Shown here in pieces: positions 59,271-64,000 of a stretch of 64,000 nucleotides of DNA. The DNA comes from Coniella vitis. Taxonomy: Eukaryota; Ascomycota; Sordariomycetes; Diaporthales; Schizoparmaceae. The DNA is taken from positions 1,612,001 to 1,676,000 of the forward strand of contig WUJK01000010.1 of the NCBI GenBank assembly GCA_011317545.1, given 5' to 3'. The position numbers were made by a program, and so were the translations under genes. Under the pieces are notes generated by a model. It was not told where the DNA came from. It worked only from the letters and a program-made list of their open reading frames with translations, and made no database searches. The stretch's first letter is position 1. Each line of letters starts with the position of its first letter.

Positions 59271-61076
59271 CTTAATTTCTATTATTAACTAACTTAAGGA
59301 GAGAAGTAAGGGTAGTATCTATATAGCGGCGTAAGAGCTACTCTTAAGTAGCTCTTACGTTTAAAATCCACCTATAGATAGAGTTTTCCCTAGGTCTACC
59401 GTCGATATAGGTCCTAATACCGATAATCTTTTATATAGCTTATAAGCTATTCGGAAGATACTCTTATTTAGCGCTTATATAATACTAGTCTTTAGACGAG
59501 AAGGGAATATACTAACTAAGGCTTTATACCCTAATATACCGAAGCCGTATATTTACCCGTAAGCTTATAATATTACCCCCCTGCTTAGGCCGAACGCCCT
59601 CCTATAAAGCCGTATATAATATAATAGCTACCTAAAAAGTATAATAATATAACGCCGCTATACCTACCTACCTTATTAAAGGAGCCTTATCCTTATACCT
59701 AGCGAGTATAAAAGAAGTCTTATATCCGCGGAGCTCCCTTTAACCTAGCTCTCGGCGAATCTATAAGTTCTACCGCTTATTATTCGTTAATAGAATAATA
59801 GTAACGCCCTTAACTTAGTAGGCGGTTATAAACGTAATATCTTTACTCTTAAAGCTTCGAAAAAGTATAAATACCCCCTTAACCCCTACTCTAAGGGTTA
59901 TTCCTTCCTCTTAATTAAACTAAAGCCCTTACGAATTATATAAAACTAACCCCTATAATAATAAGATAAGTATTATACTTTCCCTATTTATCCTCTACTT
60001 ATACTTAGCTCTATTAATAATATAAATATCGCTATTCGCTCTAAGTAAGCTAGTATAGCTCCTACCGCTATACTTACCGCTATTACTCCTATTATTACTA
60101 TAAGCTCTATAGCTACTCCTATAGCGGTAATACCTATAGCTATAGCTATAGCTATTCCTAATATACCTATTATTACTCCTACTACTGCTATCCTTACCCC
60201 TACCGCCGCCTAGCTCGATAAGGCTATTAATAAGCTTATTTAGAATATTATCGCTATTAACTTATAGCTCTAACCTTATATTACCCTCCCCGAGGGTATT
60301 AGGGATAAGTAATACCTACCTTATATTATAAGGGCTTCTAAAAACCCCCTTTCCCTCTACCTTTATAATATTAATAAATAGTACTTCCCTTACTTCTTTA
60401 TAGCTTACTAACTATTATAACTAGCGCTTATTATTTCCCCTATAGGACGAATAAAAAGGGTAAGAACTCCGGCTACTCTTATACCCCCCTTTATTAAACC
60501 GACGAGATATATACCGCTATTATTATTATAATTAACTATTCCCTCGCTTATAATATTTCCGACCCTAATATATACTATTCCTTCCCTACTTACGCTTTCC
60601 TATACTTATATACTCTAGATACTCTCCGCCCCTAAGCCCTTACTACTCTCGCTATACGCTATACTTATAACTACCTACCTAAGTTAGGTAAGACTTAGGC
60701 TAGCTATAATAAGGTCCGGTTATTAAATAATAAGCGTATTTATAGCGTATATACCTATTACTCCTTCCCTATTTATATCCTACTAACTTTATATTAGCGC
60801 TATAGCTATAAGCTTATATATTACTAAGCGGTAGCGCTAAAGGATATTACCGATCTACTAATAAAGCTTATAAAGGGGGGTAATAAAAGTAAGGGCTTAG
60901 TTAATATTAAAGCGAAGTATAATATTAATAATAACCCTTATTCTAATAAAACTAAGGAGAATAATTCTAATAGTAAGGAGGAGGTAAGTAAGGATAAATA
61001 GGTAGTTATATTAGCGCGCGTTTTATATATAGTTTTCTTTTTATCTATAATACTTAATTTCTCCGCTCTTCTTTTC
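59271..61076. other. Unidentified AT-rich stretch between the two gypsy relics
   Basis: It contains a 12-bp inverted repeat at 59331-59358, an LTR-like end at about 59575 (GTAATATTATAAGC on the minus strand) and a CTATAG-rich segment at 60110-60170. A Gag or other coding remnant on the + strand at 59950-60900 is possible but not readable enough to call. Confidence 0.4.
59331..59358. repeat. 12-bp perfect inverted repeat with 4-base loop
   Basis: Arms GTAAGAGCTACT and AGTAGCTCTTAC around CTTA. It lies just upstream of the gag start of relic 1, in the expected LTR/leader zone. Confidence 0.9.
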
Positions 61077-64000
61077 TATAACTTTAAGCTATTATAACTT
61101 ATAGCGCTATTATAGCGTTACTCGAACTCCTTAAGAGTAAATATATCTTTAAATTCGGATAACGGCTACTAATCTAGTTAATCCTATCTAACCTATTTAA
61201 TTAGGATTTCGTATTATAGCGTTTCGTCCGTTTTCGTATAGCCTCTATATAGCTTATTATATATTCTAATAATACTTTCTACCTAATACTCGGGTTCCTT
61301 TCCCTCTTTAATTATAATAGGGTTAGGCCGGTATTCTCTCTATACCTATAATAAGAGCGGGTTTTATATAGCTCGAATTAGGAGATCTATATAGAAATAA
61401 GGGTAAATACCCAGCGGGATATCTAATTCTACTATATAAAGGCTAACGATATATATTATAATATACTTCTCGTATAGCTAGGCTAACTTCTTTAAAGGGC
61501 GGTCGGTAATAATATTTTATAGGGAGAGCTAAACCTTATCGCCCTTAATAAGCCGCTTTATAACTACTTATAACTTATTCGTAGATTCTTTTATTCGTTA
61601 TTATACGATTATTATTATAGCTTAAACGAAAGTAGTTATATCTTTAAACCGTTAAACGAAGTTCTCGGCTTAAACTTTAGGCGCTTATACTAGTAATATA
61701 CTATACTCTACTTATTCGATTAGATTTATATAATAGCTATATAGGATAAAAAATAGGCTAAGGCTAATTATACTAATATCCCTATTATTAATAGCTAGTT
61801 AAGCGCCGGGTAGGAGTATCGGCTAATCTAATTATATATATATAACGAATACTCGGAGGTAGTCTATAACCTCTTAGTTTACCCTTTCTATAGCTTTATC
61901 CGTTTATAGATAAAAAGCGATACTTAAGCGCTATTCTATCTTTATAAGCTTATATAATTAATACTAAAACCCTCTTACCTAATTCGAGCTTTAGTTACTA
62001 ACTATTACCTTAGGGAAACTATAGAACCGCTAGTAATAGTATAAGAACCGCTTTATATATACTTCCGCGCTTATACTATATATAGCTTCGAGTATAATAG
62101 CTTTCGTTAATCGGTCTATAATTACTATTAAGTAAGCTTCTCTTATATTATCCTTATAGGGGAGGTCGATTATAAAGTCTATAGATAACTTGCTTTATAC
62201 CCGCTTAGGTATTAATAGGGGCTTAAGAAGGCTCTTCCTCTAATATCTCTATACCGTCTTATATTTATAAACGTTATAATTTTATATAAACCGCCGAATA
62301 TTATAATATATACCTAGCTAAAAGTAGCCCCTTATTATTATCGTAATAGTAATATCCCTCTCTAAGTAGCTAGATAGGGTAGAATCGTAGATACTTTATA
62401 TTAGTTTAGTATATAGGGGTTCTTAATCCGGTAATTAGAGCTATTCGTAGAACTTAAATAATCCTTTTTTATCGATCGAATATTCCGCTATAAATACCTT
62501 AATAAGCTTACCTTCGGATATCCGTAAGTAAAAGGGAAAAAAGCGTTTACCTTTATAAATTATACTTATAAGCTAGGAGTATACCTTATTACGTAAGGTA
62601 GCGTTATCCTATAGGCGTTAGAGCTCCTCTTATATAAAAACCTTATTATTTATTAGTAATAACTTATTACGTATTATAATTTAGCTTATCTCTATCGATA
62701 GTAAAAGCTAGATTTACTTACTAATAAGGCGTTCGTTAGATATATTATATAGTATATCCTACTCCCTCCTCGAAAGGGCGTTTAGACGCTTACTAACTAC
62801 TCCCGTATAGTAGATTAAGTAATATCGAAAATAAGCTATCGTCTCGGACTAACGGACCTACCTCTTAGTAAAACGCTATAATATTATAAAATATTCGAAG
62901 TTCTTATAATCGGAGTAAATCGTAAATAATAGTATAATACCCCTAAGCTTTATATCCTATACTTTTAAGTAATTAATAATAACTAGTAGTTCCTTATTAT
63001 AAATCTTATAATTATACTCTATAGGGCTTAAGTAATACGAATAATATATTACCGGGCGGAGGATATTATATTTATCCCTTTAAGAGAGGTAACCGCTTAA
63101 CGAATAGCTAGAATAATCCGCTTTTAGTATTATCTCCTTATCCGGATCCTATTAAGCGAGTATAAGCTTATTAATAAAGAGATACTTTAGCTATTCGAAT
63201 ATAGCTTCTTCTTATTCCCCGAACCTAAATAAAACCCCCTTCTTAGTTAAGGCTAGAAGGGGCCCTACGATTTTAGAATAATTAGTAATAAACTAATAAT
63301 AAAAGTTTATAAATCCTAAGAAGCTATAGACTCCCTTAACTATCTTCGGAGCCTCTTAATTATATATAGTATATACCTTCTCGGGGTTTATATAAATCCC
63401 TACCCCCGCTTCGATAATAAAGCTTAGGTACTTCGTCTCGGTTACGCCGAATTCGTATTTAGCGATATCTAAATTTAAACCTATTACTTCGAGAGTATAT
63501 AATACTAGCTTTACCTTTACTCGGTAATCTTTAATTATACCGTCGGTATATATTAGAATATTATCGATATAAGCTAAATAGAAAATATCTAGGTAGGGGC
63601 GTAAAGCGTTATTAATATAGCGCTAGAATATCGCGGGAGCGCTTATAAGTCTAAATAGGGTTACTAGTTACTCGAAGAAGTCGTACCTTATATAAAAGGC
63701 GGTCTTCTACTCGTCTTCTTCCTTAATATAAAGCTTATAAAACGCTATTTATATATCGAGCTTAGTAAAATATTTAGCGTTTATAATATTAAATAAGGTC
63801 TCTTTAATAAAGGGGAGCGGGTAATAATTAGCTTTCGAAATAGCGTTAAGTATATAATAGTTTATATAAAAACGGAGGCTACCCCTTAGTTTCTTAATAA
63901 AGATTATAGGAGCTCCTATTAAAAAGCTATTAGCTCTAATATAACTTATATCGAATAGCTTAATAAGAGTCTTCCTTAGTATAATAAGTTCTTCTCTAGA
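61077..64000 (-). mobile_element. Ty3/gypsy chromovirus relic 2, cut by the window edge
   Basis: A different family from relic 1. Minus-strand reading through stops gives reverse transcriptase at the edge (LAYIDNILIYTDG at about 63575-63540), a connection region (NLDIAKYEFGVTETKYLSF, VKGVYSFLGFINFYY), RNase H at about 63230-62790 (ILKADYSSYSLSG, RPVIYYSYYLSPIEYNY), integrase near 62300-62050 (LSIDFIIDLPYKDNIREAY, VIIDRLTKAIILEA) and a C-terminal chromodomain-like end at about 61350-61077 (EPEY.VESIIRIYNK, LSEFKDIFTLKEFE). Catalytic YIDD is YIDN. The stop is at 61079..61077. The 5' part lies beyond 64000. Confidence 0.87.

Larger units (their letters stand above)
52302..64000. other. RIP-saturated AT-rich block
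   Basis: Composition changes abruptly near 52.3 kb and is extreme from about 52.72 kb. CpA and TpG are almost absent, TpA is very common, and CpG remains, which is the signature of RIP rather than of CpG decay. No ORF above 60 codons survives in any frame. Reading through stops reveals Ty3/gypsy proteins. The block probably corresponds to constitutive heterochromatin. Confidence 0.9.

Overview
This is a window of nuclear DNA from a filamentous ascomycete (Pezizomycotina). The evidence is short GT..AG introns with CTAAC-type branch sites, Zn2Cys6 and RTA1 family genes, an intradiol dioxygenase, a sedolisin protease, and an 11.7 kb AT-rich block of retrotransposons mutated in the pattern of repeat-induced point mutation (RIP). 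The gene set fits Sordariomycetes, but I cannot name the genus.

Layout. 1-2138 (-): 5' part of a Ubp2-type deubiquitinase, cut by the window edge. 3386-4210 (+): complex I subunit of the NDUFA11/Tim17 type. About 4300-5880 (+): a non-coding, spliced snoRNA host with four related C/D-box snoRNAs, one per intron. 6044-8657 (-): phosphoketolase. 11266-12973 (-): frame-disrupted phosphatidylserine-decarboxylase-like gene. 14558-15592 (-): RTA1-like membrane protein. 17226-19242 (-): Zn2Cys6 regulator with a GC-AG intron. 19980-22218 (-): secreted sedolisin. 24437-24913 (-): mitochondrial BolA-like protein. 25740-26249 (+): ADF-H/coactosin protein. 27797-28940 (-): catechol/hydroxyquinol-type dioxygenase. 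31029-32237 (-): SAM methyltransferase. 32.3-39.1 kb: gene desert. 39158-39537 (+): 3' end of a glycoside-hydrolase-like gene, with a second GC-AG intron. 40284-41750 (-): FAD monooxygenase. 44211-47566 (-): trehalose-6-phosphate phosphatase. 50943-51809 (+): proline-rich disordered protein.

From about 52.3 kb to the end the sequence becomes AT-rich and almost free of CpA and TpG while CpG is kept. Reading through the stops shows two Ty3/gypsy chromovirus relics on the minus strand, a tRNA-Arg-like relic, a tandem LTR-like duplication at the block edge, and stretches I could not identify.

The protein genes are mostly unrelated housekeeping and secreted-metabolism genes and do not form an obvious cluster. 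The most unusual system is the snoRNA array. Its two conserved antisense elements match, from memory, two neighbouring segments of 25S rRNA. Exon coordinates were worked out by hand from splice signals and reading frame.
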